Positions 22,191 through 34,757 are shown, counted from the first letter of the stretch. The stretch: DNA of 64,000 nucleotides from Gerris lacustris (GCA_951217055.1 OX578277.1:102179511-102243510), one strand, 5' to 3'. Numbers and translations are program-made. The notes: generated by a model not told the origin, from the sequence alone.

Positions 22191-22831
22191 ACTGGTCTTA
22201 TTTTCACCGTTTCTTTTTTTTTTTTTTTTTGTTTCTGTATTCTTAACCTTAGTTGTATCTATGTGCAAAATTTGGGGAAGATTGAATGACGGGAAGTGGT
22301 TCAAAATTGAGGTAATAGGTGTGCGATGAAACTTAAAAAGCAAATAAATTTGACGCCATTTTGTTTTTGTTTTTTTTTTTGTTTTTTTTTGGTTTCTGTA
22401 TTCTTCACCTTAGTTGTATCTATGTGCAAAATTTGGGGAAGTTTGAATGATGGTAAGTGGTTCAAAATTGGGGTAATAGGTGTGCGATGAAACTTAAAAA
22501 GCAAATAAATTTGACGCCATTTTGTTTTTATTTTTTGTTTTTTTGGTTTCTGTATTCTTCACCTTAGTTGTATCTATGTGCAAAATTTGGGGAAGATTGA
22601 ATGACGGTAAGTGGTTCAAAATTGGGGTAATAGGTGTGTGATGAAACTTAAAAAGCAAATAAATTTGACGCCATTTTGTTTTTATTTTTTGTTTTTTTGG
22701 TTTTTGTATTCTTCACCTTAGTTGTATCTATGTGCAAAATTTGGGGAAGATTGAATCACGGGAAGTGGTTCAAAATGTGGGAAATGGAAATGTGCGATGA
22801 AACTTACAAAGCAAAGTAATATAAGACCAGT
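22191..22831 (+). repeat. Rep-F copy 1 with about four tandem 154-161-bp units
   Basis: GTTTCTGTATTCTT phases start at 22231, 22392 and 22546, with GTTTTTGTATTCTT at 22700. Each unit carries TGCAAAATTTGGGGAAG and GTGCGATGAAACTTAAAAAG. The block is bounded by ACTGGTCTTAT and ATAAGACCAGT, an 11-bp inverted pair. The inverted locus at 41632-41935 has two units between the same ends, but homology continues about 35 bp past one end, so these may not be the true termini. Confidence 0.75.
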
Positions 22832-23354
22832 AGTAATAATAATAATAAAAAGTATTCACTCACAAATTTGCTTGATATAGATTTTCCTGGGATTTGATTT
22901 GATACTTTTAATGTAAAATATTCTAGTCCTGGTGGACATGATGTGATATTTCAATATTTTAAAGTACAAGGTTTACTAGTAGATGTTATTAAACTCTAAG
23001 TAACTGCATTAATAATAACTTATTTTAACTTAACCAGAATGTAAATTTTTTTACAGTTACATTGTATATTATTTAAGATAATTGTAACAAGATAAGTACA
23101 GTGAAACTTCTATGAGGAACACTAAAAAAATCTTGACACTATAAAATATGGGTCTGATATTCCACTGGGACACATAGGAGGGATGTAAAAATAATCAGAT
23201 TAGTAACTGATACATTTATTTGACAACGAATAAGTTAAATCATTGAGAAGTGTCTAGCATGAGCAGTTTCAACTGTGTTCGTGCAATTCTAGTAAACCAA
23301 TGACTCTAGTTCATCTGGATTTAAAATATAAGCCAAGAGTTAAATAAAAAAAAA
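22832..23354. other. No recognisable feature
   Basis: AT-rich spacer. Confidence 0.3.
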
Positions 23355-24165
23355 TACGTGTGGTGTCGTGGGACACCCGGTAGGAACGAAGTTCCTTACT
23401 TTTTTCAATAAATATAAATTATTAAATCACACTGCTAAGTACGTATACATTGCTAACTACTTATACATGGCGGAGTTAGAAAAGAGACAAAATTAAAAGT
23501 AACGAACTGTTTGTACCTCTCAGAGTTAAGGCAAAATTAAAAGAAAATCATTATTTGTATAATTAAAGCAAGCATCTTACTATAAATATATATTAAATAT
23601 AAGAAAAAAGTTGATCATGATGAGTTTATAGTGAAAGAGTATGTTTGTTAAAGGAGTTTGGATTGAAATAGGACTATTTTCTACCTACCCGGCCAATTAA
23701 TTTAAAATATTATAAAATATATCTTTTCCCTACTCTACAGCTTCTGCTTGTATCAGGATGAAATTTTACATGATTATATTTAATATATTTACAAAACAAA
23801 GTGACATTTTTGACATATATAACAAAAATAATCAAAACAAGTCAAGTAACAGGCTTCCTTAATAACGCTTTTTCCCGTCTTTTAAAGCTTACGTTTACGC
23901 GAGCGTTGCGCGTGAACGCTTGGGCGGATAACGTTTTTGACGAACTCAGCCTGGGCATTGGTAAAATGAACATGTGTACCAAATTTCATCTAACTCGGTG
24001 AGCTTTTACTCAAGTTATCGTCATCTGTAGATTTCGTGACGGATTTTGCGTGACGGTGATTTTGTGACGGTTATTTTGTGACGGTGACTTTGGTCGTTTT
24101 TTTCGGATTTACTCCCGGGCTCCAGAACGTGCCATAAGGAACTTCGTTCCAATAATTTATTTTAG
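23355..24165 (+). repeat. Rep-D dispersed element, long copy
   Basis: It starts GTGTGGTGTCGTGGGACACC..GGAACGAAGTTCCTTAC and ends TAAGGAACTTCGTTCC, so the GGAACGAAGTTCC motif closes both ends. The interior includes Rep-C-like text (TACGCGAGCGTTGCGCGTGA; CCAAATTTCATCTAACTCGG) and four TTTTGTGACGGT-type repeats at 24040-24090. A reverse fragment of its 5' end lies at 50870-51118. Confidence 0.6.
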
Positions 24166-25475
24166 AATTAATTAATGAAGGTTATAATATATTTCAATTT
24201 GTAGTATTAATATTGAGCCCTGTGTATTATTTATAATGTAAGGGAAATAGATTTTCTGTGTGCAATTCATATCAATGTCATAATGGAAATAGTCACATTT
24301 TATACAATAATATACCTCCTGGACTACTAAATAACATATATTGTAATAATATATGTTATCTATTTAATAATATATATTATCTTCTGGATACTTCCTCTAC
24401 TTTATTTAATAAAGTAGAGAGCAAAGGCTTGAAAATGAATAAAATCAATAAAGTACGTGATAGGATGCGAGGAAGCTATGTGCCACACTAATTGAGAGAG
24501 TATTTTTTTTATCAATATCAATAAAGCTCGACAATGTGAACAAAAAATTAAATGGAGCCCAGATTAAGATTTAGCTATAAAATACAAATTAGACTAATAC
24601 AAATGGAACTCTCACTAAGTAACTGGCCAATTACGAAAATTAAATAAAAATAATTTAAGCAAAAGACTTCATAGAATATATTATACACTCTTGGAAAAAA
24701 TTAACCCCCACACGGATTCTTTAATTAAATATTCCTCAATTGATGATAATGTTTACCTATTCCTTTTAAGATGTTCTTTAATTTAGAAAATAAATGTTAC
24801 GTTGAAGCCCTAATTTTATGCAACACCTGCAAATAATATCCTTTGCTCAGATTCTTAATTCTAATTAAAACTTATTACATAAAAATATCTTCTTGTATCA
24901 AGAAAATGTCTAATGAGACTTAAAAATTATGGGGCTCTCTAAGGCTGTCTAAGGCTGTTAAGAATAATGAAGTAAATATCTCACTTCAGAGAGGCCCTAC
25001 ACAGAAAAGGGCTGACTTACAAGTGAAGGGCGGTTGATTGAGATCACTTATTGAAGGAATCAAGGTTTGCGTGATTGATGAACACGAAGATCCGAATAGA
25101 CTAAACCTGCTTTACATCAAGAGTATTACAGGCTTAGTCTACTTAGGACTTGACCCGGTCAATAGTCTTGGAACAAAGCAACAGATATCAAGCTATCTAA
25201 CCTCTTCCCTTATAATCAATTTTAAACTTACTATATCCAAAATCAATATCAGATACGTAAAATTGGACAGTTAGAATAAATAATTTTGCTATAGTAATAT
25301 AAGTTTTATAGAATTATAGTAAACTAAATCTTTCAATAACCTAGACTAGGAAGTTATGGAATTAAAATTAATAAAAATGGACTGCCAATTAGTGTGGCAC
25401 ATAGCTTTATCGCTTCTCTTGATAATCCGAACCTCTCCAAGTTCATATTAGTTCGGATTAACGAGGTTCTAATGC
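24166..25475. other. No gene; Rep-B 5' scraps and a pogo-like end
   Basis: Reverse Rep-B 5' text lies at 24445-24500 (AAGCTATGTGCCACACTAAT) and forward text at 25378-25405 (GACTGCCAATTAGTGTGGCA). At 25418-25470, ATAATCCGAACCTC and GTTCGGATTAACGAGGTTC resemble pogo/Tigger termini. Otherwise empty. Confidence 0.4.
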
Positions 25476-26178
25476 ATTAAGGATGTTCCATTAAGAAAGT
25501 AAAATAAATATTACGGATATTTCACTATTAGTAAGTTCAACGAAAGTAAGTAGGAATTACGGATGTTCCACTATTTGTAAGTTCAACGAAAGTAAGAAGG
25601 TATTACGGATGTTTCACTATTTGTAAGTTCGACGAAAGTAAGTAGGTATTTCGGATGTTCCATTATTAGTAAGTTCAACGAAAGTAAGTAGGTATTACGG
25701 ATGTTCCATTATTAGTAAGTTCAACGAAATTAAGTAGGTATTACGGATGTTCCATTATTTGTAAGTTCAACGAATGTAAGTATTTATTACGGATGTTTCA
25801 CTATTAGTAAGTTCAACGAAAGTAAGTAGGTATTACGGATGTTCCATTATTAGTAAGTTCTACGAAAGTAAGTAGGTATTACGGATGTTCTACTATTAGT
25901 AAGTTCAACGAAAGTAAGTAGGTATTACGGATGTTCCATTATTAGTAAGTTCAACGAAAGTAAGTAGGTATTACGGATGTTTCACTATTAGTAAGTTCAA
26001 CGAAAGTAAGTAGGTATTACAGATGTTCTACTATTAGTATGTTCAACGAAATTAAGTAGTTACTACGGATGTTTCACTATTAGTAAGTTCAACGAAAGTA
26101 AGTAGGTATTGCGGATGTTCCATTATTAGTAAGAGCCATGAAAGTAAGTATTATGGATATTTCACTATAAGTAAGTTC
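25476..26178. repeat. 46-bp minisatellite, about 15 copies
   Basis: The unit is TATTACGGATGTTCCATTAT followed by TAGTAAGTTCAACGAAAG and TAAGTAGG. Variants at TTCC/TTTC and TAG/TTG are scattered along the array. It directly follows the pogo-like terminal motif. Confidence 0.9.
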
Positions 26179-27170
26179 TGCGTTTTATTCAGTGATTATG
26201 ACTGACGATAGATATAACTACTAACTTGAAATGTTAAATACTGTATTACATAGAATATAAAGATTCATCTTACTTGATGCTTTCAATTATTATAAAAATA
26301 AAAAGATTTATTATTGTAATAAAAGTAATTCACACAACAAGTAACATTCTCTTAAATAATCATAAAATTCATCTTTATAACTGGATATGTTTTAAAATTT
26401 AAAAAAAAGTTAAATTCCGTCCCACCAGGTTAATTCAAAATAAATATTATGTTACGTTATAACTCAAAAGTTATCACTTAAGTAGAATCTTATTATATTA
26501 TCATACATTTATCATCAAATCAAAACTACAGACGTAGAAATGTTTAACAGACTTCTGCAGTTTCTTAACAAAATATCTGCAATTTCAACACGACAATGGT
26601 TGATATAAGCTTCTCTCTTGTTACTTCTCAAAGCACGTTTTCGGGATTATGTAGTTTACTTATGTCGTGAATAAACAACTGACTCGTGCCTTGTAGTAAT
26701 TCTCCATTTATTGACACATCACTCTGCAGCTGTTATTGTAAAATAGGCATCACGTAGCTCTGAATTGAAGCTTAATACAATTGTTCAGGCCGCTGAACAA
26801 ATCTTTTTTTTGTTCTAATGATAACAGATAATCAGATAGGCAAACCAGCGCTTCGTCGTCACATGCCTGGGTAGACTAACCTGCAATGTTTTCTCAACTT
26901 CTACCTGGTTATGTCTTCTATTGCCCCCATAAAATTTAGGGGGCTATAATATTTTAGGTCTTGATTTAGTCAATGTTAAACCTGACGAAACTGTTACATT
27001 CATAAGCAGAAACACGCTAAGAAGAAGGAAGGACACAATAGAATTCTCTTAGACGCTACGAGTGGAAGGCCACATTGTATAGTTCACAATCTCTAATAAT
27101 AAAAAAAAAAATAAATAAATAAATAAATAAATAAATAAATCTGAATTGGTTGAAACAGTGCGACAGCACA
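26179..27170. other. No gene; (AAAT)n at about 27109-27140
   Basis: No exon or shared repeat was recognised. A short AAAT microsatellite precedes TyrMITE copy D. Confidence 0.35.
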
Positions 27171-27264
27171 GTTTTCGCACGAGTTGTGTGCTGTACTTTA
27201 TCTACGATTGTTGGATTTTAATAATATACAGGAAAAAAAAAATCATAAACTTCCTGTAAGTAAG

Positions 27265-27826
27265 TTTATCTACGATTGATACGAAATATAAACATTATAT
27301 CTTTGTTTAGATGCGTAGAAAGTGATTATTTACGTACTTGTATTCATTGCGCATGCGCGTCTCATAGTTCTGAATAATTCCTCTTCTTTACCACGCTAGC
27401 GCGGTAAAGAAGAGGAATTATTCAGCTTTACGCACGATTAGCGAGTTTGTTTACATTTAACAAAACTAATTTGCTGTTCTTTTATTAAAGTAACTATTTA
27501 TATCGAGTTTTTAGTGAAAAACAATGAGTGAATCAAGTGACTTTGACGAAAATGTGGAGAATAATACTCCTCCAGAAATAATTAATTCGGCAAAAAATAC
27601 AACTAATGAATGAATGCCATCTTTATCTAGAGAGAGATACGAACTTACATACAGCAAGTTTATTTATTTTAAATTTATTATTTAAATCTAACAATCGTAG
27701 ATAAAGTACGGTACGCAACTTGCATTGAAAACGGCATTTTGCATTGCTTGTGTGGTTTTACCAACAAACTCCACACTCGCATGCAAAATGCTACTTTCCG
27801 CACTCAACGCGTAATGAACTATTGTA
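27265..27826 (+). mobile_element. TyrMITE copy C, inserted into copy D
   Basis: It begins TTTATCTACGATTG (27265-27278), repeats this inverted at 27692-27705, and ends CGCGTAATGAACTAT. The 56-nt leader palindrome at 27370-27425 is nearly perfect. Because copy D is interrupted, the insertion defines the family unit: about 560 bp, from TATCTACGATTG to the GTAATG.ACTA end. The two outer ends are not inverted repeats of each other. At most a TT dinucleotide is duplicated. Confidence 0.75.
27524..27660 (+). pseudogene. Truncated tyrosine-recombinase-like N-terminus (TyrMITE C)
   Basis: From ATG 27524 the frame reads MSESSDFDENVENNTPPEII and reaches a TGA at 27611-27613 after 30 codons. A SLSRERYELTY block follows in a shifted frame. 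It aligns by eye with the frames in copies A, B and D. No catalytic region is present. Confidence 0.4.
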
Positions 27827-27940
27827 TTTCTCTTTTGATAAAGATGACATTAATTCATTAGTTGTATTTTGTGCCGAATTAATTATTTCGGGATGCGTAT
27901 TATTCTCCTCATTTTCGTCATAATGACATAAATCCACCAT
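27826..27940 (-). pseudogene. Truncated tyrosine-recombinase-like N-terminus (TyrMITE D)
   Basis: From ATG 27940 the frame stays open for about 39 codons, through EENNTHPEIINSA and TNELMSSLSKEKY, up to the point where copy C is inserted. It is the least damaged of the four up to that point. Function is inferred only from resemblance to insect Crypton-like proteins. Confidence 0.4.
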
Positions 27941-28190
27941 TGTTTTTCACTAAAAACTCAATATAAACAGTTACTTTAATTAAACTAACATCAAATTAGT
28001 TTTGTTAAATGTAAATAAACTCGCTAATCGTGAGTTGAGGTGAAGAATTCTTCTTTTTTACCGCACTAGGGCGGAAAAAAAGAGGAATTATGAAACACGC
28101 ATGCGCAATGAATACAAAGATGTAAAGAATCATTTTCTACGCATCTAAACAGAGATACAATGTTTCTATTTCGTATCAATCGTAGATATG

Positions 28191-30176
28191 TATAGATATA
28201 AATTTTATACGCAAAATAACTTGATACAAACATGCTGAGTTAAATTTAGAATGATAATTAATAGATCAATAGTTTTAAGAATTATTATCAGCGTATTTCC
28301 TCGAGTCATATATAAGACCGGTAATTAACAGGATTATCTCAACATATTGTTACAGAATAGCATAATGCTAAGAATTAATTGGAATCGAGTAAATTAATTG
28401 ATAGAATTGTGCGAGCAGGGACATTATTATTAATTAAATACGAAGTGGTTATTAGTAGGTAAAAGGGTCAGTTTAACTGCAGTTCTATGTTTAGATTATT
28501 AGAAGTTAGAGAGCCCTTTACATAATGCAAACCTGCAATATCTCCTACCCAATATATATTCTCTGTATCGACTTCTAGTTCAAACCTGACATTGTGTCGA
28601 CCCTCAGGTGGGGGGAGGGGGTTAATAATCTAGCCATTTTGTAACCCAACGGGGTTTTGGTTTCGTATACAAATTTTATAGGTTTGGTTTCGTTTCTGCA
28701 TTCATCTATCCCTTAGGAGCACGTCAACTAGGAGGGTTTTGATTATCGATCAACCAAAACCTCCCATCCAGTTTCGTATTTGCCGCATGCAATAAATCAT
28801 TTTAGGGGGGGGGGGGGAAGCAAAAAAAAACAACTCAAAACCACTGTTCTCTTCTCTTGAGAAAAGAAAGTTAAAACGATATATCGAAACAAACAACAAA
28901 AAGAGAAATAATCGATCCCAAAGGTGTTATATATCGAACAAGTTGTAAATTCATGTTTTTGGTTTTTTTGTTCTTTTTCAAAATTTATACACACTATCAT
29001 TTTTAAATTCTGAAGGCCCATTTTTTTTTTAAAAAAAAGGAAATATTCAAAACATCCCCCCCCCCCTCCATTCTTTTACTTCGAATTGTTCTGCACACGA
29101 AATTTATGGAAATCACAGAGCGGGGAAAACATCCTCGTGCAACTACCGGTGTGTAAAAACGGTTTCCACTCTCGATTCACATGCAGATTTATATCATTGC
29201 ATGTTTTTTTTTTTGTGTGTTTTATTTATTTATGTTTTCATTTCCTTATACTCCGGGTATGGGTTACGGAAACCAAAAAAAAAGAAGGAAATTACAATAA
29301 TAATAAAAAGAGAATAAGACGTGTACAGTGTACATAATATTATAAAATCTACATTTTCACGTATAATTTCATGATTCAACTAATGTAATTGTTTAATGAA
29401 AACAAAATTTTTTTTTGAACGAGGGCTAAAATCAAAGAAGCAATTCCATTACTTTTTCTCACTTAATTTTATTTATAAAGTATAAATTTAGTGAGTTAAA
29501 ACTTACTATGTCACAAGGACTTAATACTTTATGTCATTTAATAATCTAGCAATATTACTTATTATTATTTTTTTATGTCACCCTATAATTATAAATGGTG
29601 TTGAAATTTTTTTGTTTTTTTATCATTGTTTCATTTAAATTTAAATAAATTTTTAACCAATTAATTAATATTCAATTTTTAAAAAAAAAAAATCTTCAGT
29701 TGACGCTCTCTTATGGAGACAGTGTATAAATGTTTTTATTTGAAACAAGGAAGAATGGTGTAAGTATTTTTAATTATCAATATTGTTTTCAACTTTACAA
29801 TATATAATAAAATCATTTGGTTTTAGTTTTACAATATCAATCAAAGATTTTATTTTAATAGATAATAAGAAAATAGATAATAAATACTTTTTGAGAATAT
29901 TATATAATACCTAATACAATGTATTGAAAGATAGATGAGATAGAAAAGATAAGAATTAAGAGTATAGAATACAGGATATAATAGAAAGATAAAGATAGAT
30001 AATGAGAGGAAATAACAGGAAATAAATAGTAATAGGGAATAATAATCGTTGTATAGAAGAAGGGGTTTGAAACGCAAAGGCAAGCCAAGAAACACGGTGG
30101 GTGTTCAAATTTAACTAAACAATTATGTGGTGTACGTGTGCGGACGAACTGGTAGTGCATGTTTACAATCTTCGAG
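28191..30176. other. No gene; poly-G run and AT-rich tracts
   Basis: A G run lies near 28805-28817 and a C run near 29057-29066. Short frames here are low-complexity. No shared repeat was recognised. Confidence 0.35.
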
Positions 30177-30798
30177 CTAAATACTAGCGTTGGGAACCAA
30201 TCGATTGAAAACAGTCGACTAAACGGTTGTTTTAAAATATTCGTTCATTCGGTTGTGGATATCTAGTTTTCATTCGACTGATATCAGTCTATAGTTTGGA
30301 GTTGTATTAGTTGTAATTCGGACGTGTATATGTGGACGTGTGAATAACGAGGTAACGAGTGTCATGCACCTTCTCACCCCTCCTCCGCTCTGAGCCCTTC
30401 ACCGTCGTTCCTTTCCCCTACCCAAAACCAAAAAACATCCGAATGAAAAATTCGATTGGATTCAGTCTCAGTCTATATTTCTTCATTCGAATGAAAACGA
30501 TGTCGTAGCAGGCTGTAGTTTGGGACGAGATAACGAGTGTCAAGCGCCTTCTCACTCACAACCCCCCTCAGCTCTGAGGCCTTTACGGCCTCCACCGTAC
30601 TACTCCTATATAAAAAAAAACCATTCGATTGAAACATTCGACTTGCGGGTTCAGTATCGGTCTATATCTTTAATCGTATATCCTATACCCGCTATGAGAC
30701 TGTTTTCAGTCGATTGAATTCAATCGACTGTTTTTTCCCGAATCGACTTATTCATTCGGTTGTTTTTTCTAGTCGGTTGTCCCAACGCTACTAAATAC
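30177..30798. mobile_element. hAT-type MITE with 8-bp target duplication
   Basis: The element spans 30185-30790 (606 bp). Its ends TAGCGTTGGGA and TCCCAACGCTA are inverted repeats of about 10-11 bp and resemble hAT termini. CTAAATAC flanks it exactly on both sides (30177-30184 and 30791-30798), the 8-bp duplication expected of hAT transposition. The inside has an imperfect direct duplication (GAGGTAACGAGTGTCATGCA vs GAGATAACGAGTGTCAAGCG) and many TCGATTG/CAATCGA words. It is non-coding and depends on a transposase elsewhere. Confidence 0.92.
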
Positions 30799-31700
30799 TC
30801 AATAAAGCTCAACCACACTTATTCCAATATAACATTTTATTAATGAGAGTAAAATAATACTTTAGATTTGACGATCTCTACTGTGCTCGACTTGGCAGGG
30901 GCACTGCCGTGTCCCAGATAACGCCTCAAGGATTAAAAAGTAAATGCCCCTCTGGCAAACAAAGCTTAAAAATAAAGACAAAGAAATATCGGGATACTTC
31001 TAGAAATGCCGGTGGTTCTAATATAAAAATCTTTGTTAGTGTGTCATGCAGCTTCATATATTGCGAGTGTTTCACAAAAATGTAAAATAAAATGTTAAAG
31101 TTGTTTTTTTTTTTTTTTGTTTTTTCTTTAAAACAATATGATGAATCAATGTGATAAAAATTACCCATTGTGATGCAATAGAATTGGGCTTTAGGGATTA
31201 CATGGTAACAAGAAAACATACAATCGATAAAATGCTAAGTAGAATGAATCACTATGAATATATATGTAAATACAGGTGTGAATTCATAATGGTATACAGC
31301 ACTTACATATTAAAATTTATTTTAATACATCTCACTGAATTAGACAAATAGATTGATTTTTTCTATAATTTAATAAATTCTTTGAAGTACGGGCTTATTA
31401 TTAAATTATTAATCTCGGGCAAGAATATTAATAATTAACTTGGGTCTAGCAAGAGAATACAAAAATGAGATTTATTATCAAGACTGTCATGAATATCAAG
31501 AATAACAAAAATAGTTCAACCCCAAATTGTAAAAGAATTTAAAAAAAAGTTAATGTAATAAAATAAGACAAAAAAAGACAAAAATATATTCTAATATTTG
31601 CGAATCCCTTATTTATTTAACATCTGTGTAAATGCAAATTTATCCATAAATATTTTAGCAAGGATATCAAGTTTTCAAGACAACATAGAACAATGATACT
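30799..31700. other. No recognisable feature
   Basis: AT-rich spacer between the hAT MITE and the 53-bp array. Confidence 0.35.
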
Positions 31701-33124
31701 GAAAGTATGCCTCCAGGAAAGGAAAATGTACGAGACAATAGGATATATGACATAAAAAGTATTGCGATAGGAAAGGAAATATACGAGACAATCAATGGGA
31801 ACTATGACATCGAAAGTATGGCAATAGGAAAGGAAATATACGAGACAATAGAAACTACGACATCAAAAATATGCCGATAGGAAAGGAAGTATATGAAACA
31901 ATAGAAACTATGACATCGAAAGTATGCCAATAGGAAAGGAAGTATATGAAATAATAGAAACTATGACATCGAAAGTATGCCAATAGGAAAGGAAGTATAT
32001 GAAACAATAGAAACTATGACATCGAAAGTATGCCAATAGGAAAGGAAGTATATGAAACAATAGAAACTATAACATCGAAAGTATGCCAATAGGAAAGGAA
32101 GTATATGAAACAATAGAAACTATGACATCGAAAGTATGCCAATAGGAAAGGAAGTATATGAAACAATAGAAACTATGACATCGAAAGTATGCCGATAGGA
32201 AAGGAAGTATATTAAACAATAGGAACTATGACATAGAAATTATGCCGATAGGAAAGGAAGTATATGAGACGATGGGAACTATGGCAATAAAAGTATGCCA
32301 ATATGAAAGGAAGTATATGAGACGATGGGAACTATGTAATTAAAAGTATGCCAATATGAAAGGAAGTATATGAGACGATGGGAACTATGTAATTAAAAGT
32401 ATGCCAATATGAAAGGAAGTATATGAGACGATGGGAACTATGTAATTAAAAGTATGCCAATATGAAAGGAAGTATATGAGACGATGGGAACTATGTAATT
32501 AAAAGTATGCCAATATGAAAGGAAGTATATGAGACGATGGGAACTATGTAATTAAAAGTATGCCAATATGAAAGGAAGTATATATGAGACGATGGGAACT
32601 ATGGCAATAAAAGTATGCCAATATGAAAGGAAGTATATGAGACGATGGGAACTATGTAATTAAAATTATGCCAATAGGAAAGGAAGTATATGAGACGATG
32701 GGAACTATGTAATTAAAAGTATGCCAATAGGAAAGGAAGTATATGAGACGATGGGAACTATAGCAATAAAAGTATGCCAATATGAAAGGAAGTATATGAG
32801 ACGATGGGAACTATGTAATTAAAAGTATGCCAATATGAAAGGAAGTATATGAGACGATGGGAACTATGTAATTAAAAGTATGCCAATATGAAAGGAAGTA
32901 TATATGAGACGATGGGAACTATGTAATTAAAAGTATGCCAATAGGAAAGGAAGTATATATGAGACGATGGGAACTATGTAATTAAAAGTATGCCAATAGG
33001 AAAGGAAGTATATATGAGACGATGGGAACTATGTAATTAAAAGTATGCCAATAGGAAAGGAAGTATATATGAGACGATGGGAACTATGGCATTGAAAGTA
33101 TGCCTACATGAAAGGATGTCTATG
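31701..33124. repeat. 53-bp minisatellite, about 27 copies, two subtypes
   Basis: The unit is AAAGTATGCCAATAGGAAAG then GAAGTATATGAAACAATAG and AACTATGACATCG. The left third uses this version. From about 32260 on, units read AATATGAAAG and GAGACGATGGGAACTATGTA followed by ATTA. The rightmost units mix AATAGGAAAG with GAGACGATGGG and carry an extra AT (TATATATGAGACG). This spatial order indicates local homogenisation. Confidence 0.95.
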
Positions 33125-34757
33125 ACTAATTATGACAAGGAAGACCATTTAATTTAATTTTTAATACAAATTTAACTTTTTTATACAAATCTATTTTTAT
33201 TTAAATATAATAACTAAAAGCTACTATCGAACGATTTTTTTACATTATCTTTTAATATTACAATCGAATTAATTTCACATAATGAGTCATAGAGATTTAT
33301 TTGAGATTTATTAGATTGTTATTAATATACATGGAATAAGCACTGATTATTATCATTATATCGAAACTAAATGAAAAGCATATTATATTATTAAATCTAT
33401 TTTCCATACATAATCCTCTTAATGCAGAATCCATTTCAAATTAATCCCAATTCAATTATAATCGAAACATACTTGTTCTAGTTTCAATGTAATCTCATAA
33501 AAAATGTTATTTTGAAAATAAAAATCATGATTTTTCTCCTTATTTTAGACTCTTAGTAGAAAAAGATTGTCAATTTTACTTTATAACAAATTTCAAGATA
33601 AATTATTCATAGTTATAACTCTCTCACTCTTTTGAATATATATATATATATATCTTCGAATTTCTTTAAAAAAAAAATATATATATTTACGAAGTTCAGT
33701 CCTTATTAAATTAGTCGACCCTATCAACCAACACGATGTTTCATTTTAAAAATTTATTATAATTGAATTTTTTTCTCTCCATCGTAAAGTACTAAAAGCG
33801 TAAAATCCTATTCAGAGTTAAAATGCTTACCAAATTAGTCCAAAATTGGCCATTTTCACCAGAGCGTAAAAAATTAGTCTTTTCTTTTTAATTTAAATAA
33901 AGAAGAAAAAATAGCTGACTTTAATTTCAACTAGATGTTAATTTTTTTTAATCCTTTACAATAACTTTTTTTGTGAGAATATATTTTTATACAGCTTTTG
34001 TGTTTACTTTATTTTTTTATTTTTTTGAAACCGAGGTAGGTAATTAAAATGATGGCACTTATATATTTTTTTTTATTTCTTCTTTTCTGTATACGTTTTG
34101 TTTTTATTGTTTTTCATTATGTTTATCATAATGTTTATACTTCCTAAATGTTTTTAAAATGAGAAGTAAATGCATGTTGAATAATTTATAAAAAAAAAGA
34201 AAGTTTTTTCTTATTCTGAGTTTTTTTTTGTTTTTAACCTGAGCATATATTAGACCCAGTAGGTAGGTTAAACAGTTTCTGTTAAAATGAGGATAAAAAG
34301 GTATTGTTTTAATAATTTTTGTCATGATTTATACCCTCATTTTTAATTTTTTTTTTTTCTTATCACATTGTTTGTAAAACAATGATATCATTCCCCCCCC
34401 CCTTTTTTTATACTATATTTTTTATACTTTGTATCTACTATATTCTCCTATTCATAGTACATAAAAATATAGAAACTATGTTGTTGACAAAAAATTAAAA
34501 AAAAAGTACACGTTAAAAGAACCATTAAGTCCAAAATGAAAAAAAAAAAAAACAAATTTTTTCGGTATTCTTTTGTCCATAAGCATAAGTATGACGGTAA
34601 ACTGCTCCAATTATTTTAATTAAAGTTTGTATACGTAATATATATCATACCTCAAGATGGATTGAAAACATTTATTTTGTGATGTATCATTTTAACAGTA
34701 TCATTTAACTTATTTATTTAACAGTATCATTTTAACTTATTTATTGCACCATAATTA
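33125..34757. other. Very AT-rich sequence, no gene
   Basis: Contains a short (TA)n at about 33630-33652, many A/T runs and a C run near 34394. No exon or shared repeat. Confidence 0.4.

Larger units (their letters stand above)
27171..28190 (-). mobile_element. TyrMITE copy D, split by copy C
   Basis: Its minus-strand 5' end is near 28188 (reverse complement of CAATCGTAGATA). The plus-strand left part (27171-27264: TTTTCGCACGAG..CTTTATCTACGATTG..AACTTCCTGTAAGTAAG) continues at about 27826 (GTATTTCTCTTTTGATAAAG), exactly where copies A and B read through. Copy C occupies the gap. Its leader palindrome lies at 28040-28095, degraded on the right. Confidence 0.75.

Noticed and set aside
22191..22831. 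True 11-bp terminal inverted repeats (ACTGGTCTTAT) for Rep-F
   Set aside because: Homology to the 41.6-kb copy continues about 35 bp beyond one end, so these are probably not the element termini.
25038..25274. Frame with KVCVIDEHEDPNRLN and GLDPVNSLGTK
   Set aside because: Looks protein-like for a short stretch but no family was recognised and no splice sites or second copy support it.
25476..26178. CRISPR-like regular array
   Set aside because: Units are contiguous with no unique spacers and the genome is eukaryotic; this is a minisatellite. The same applies to 31701-33124, 43160-44062 and 59497-59690.
26870..27060. Possible exon with GLDLVNVKPDETVTFISRN reading
   Set aside because: Short, interrupted by stops on both sides, and no family recognised.
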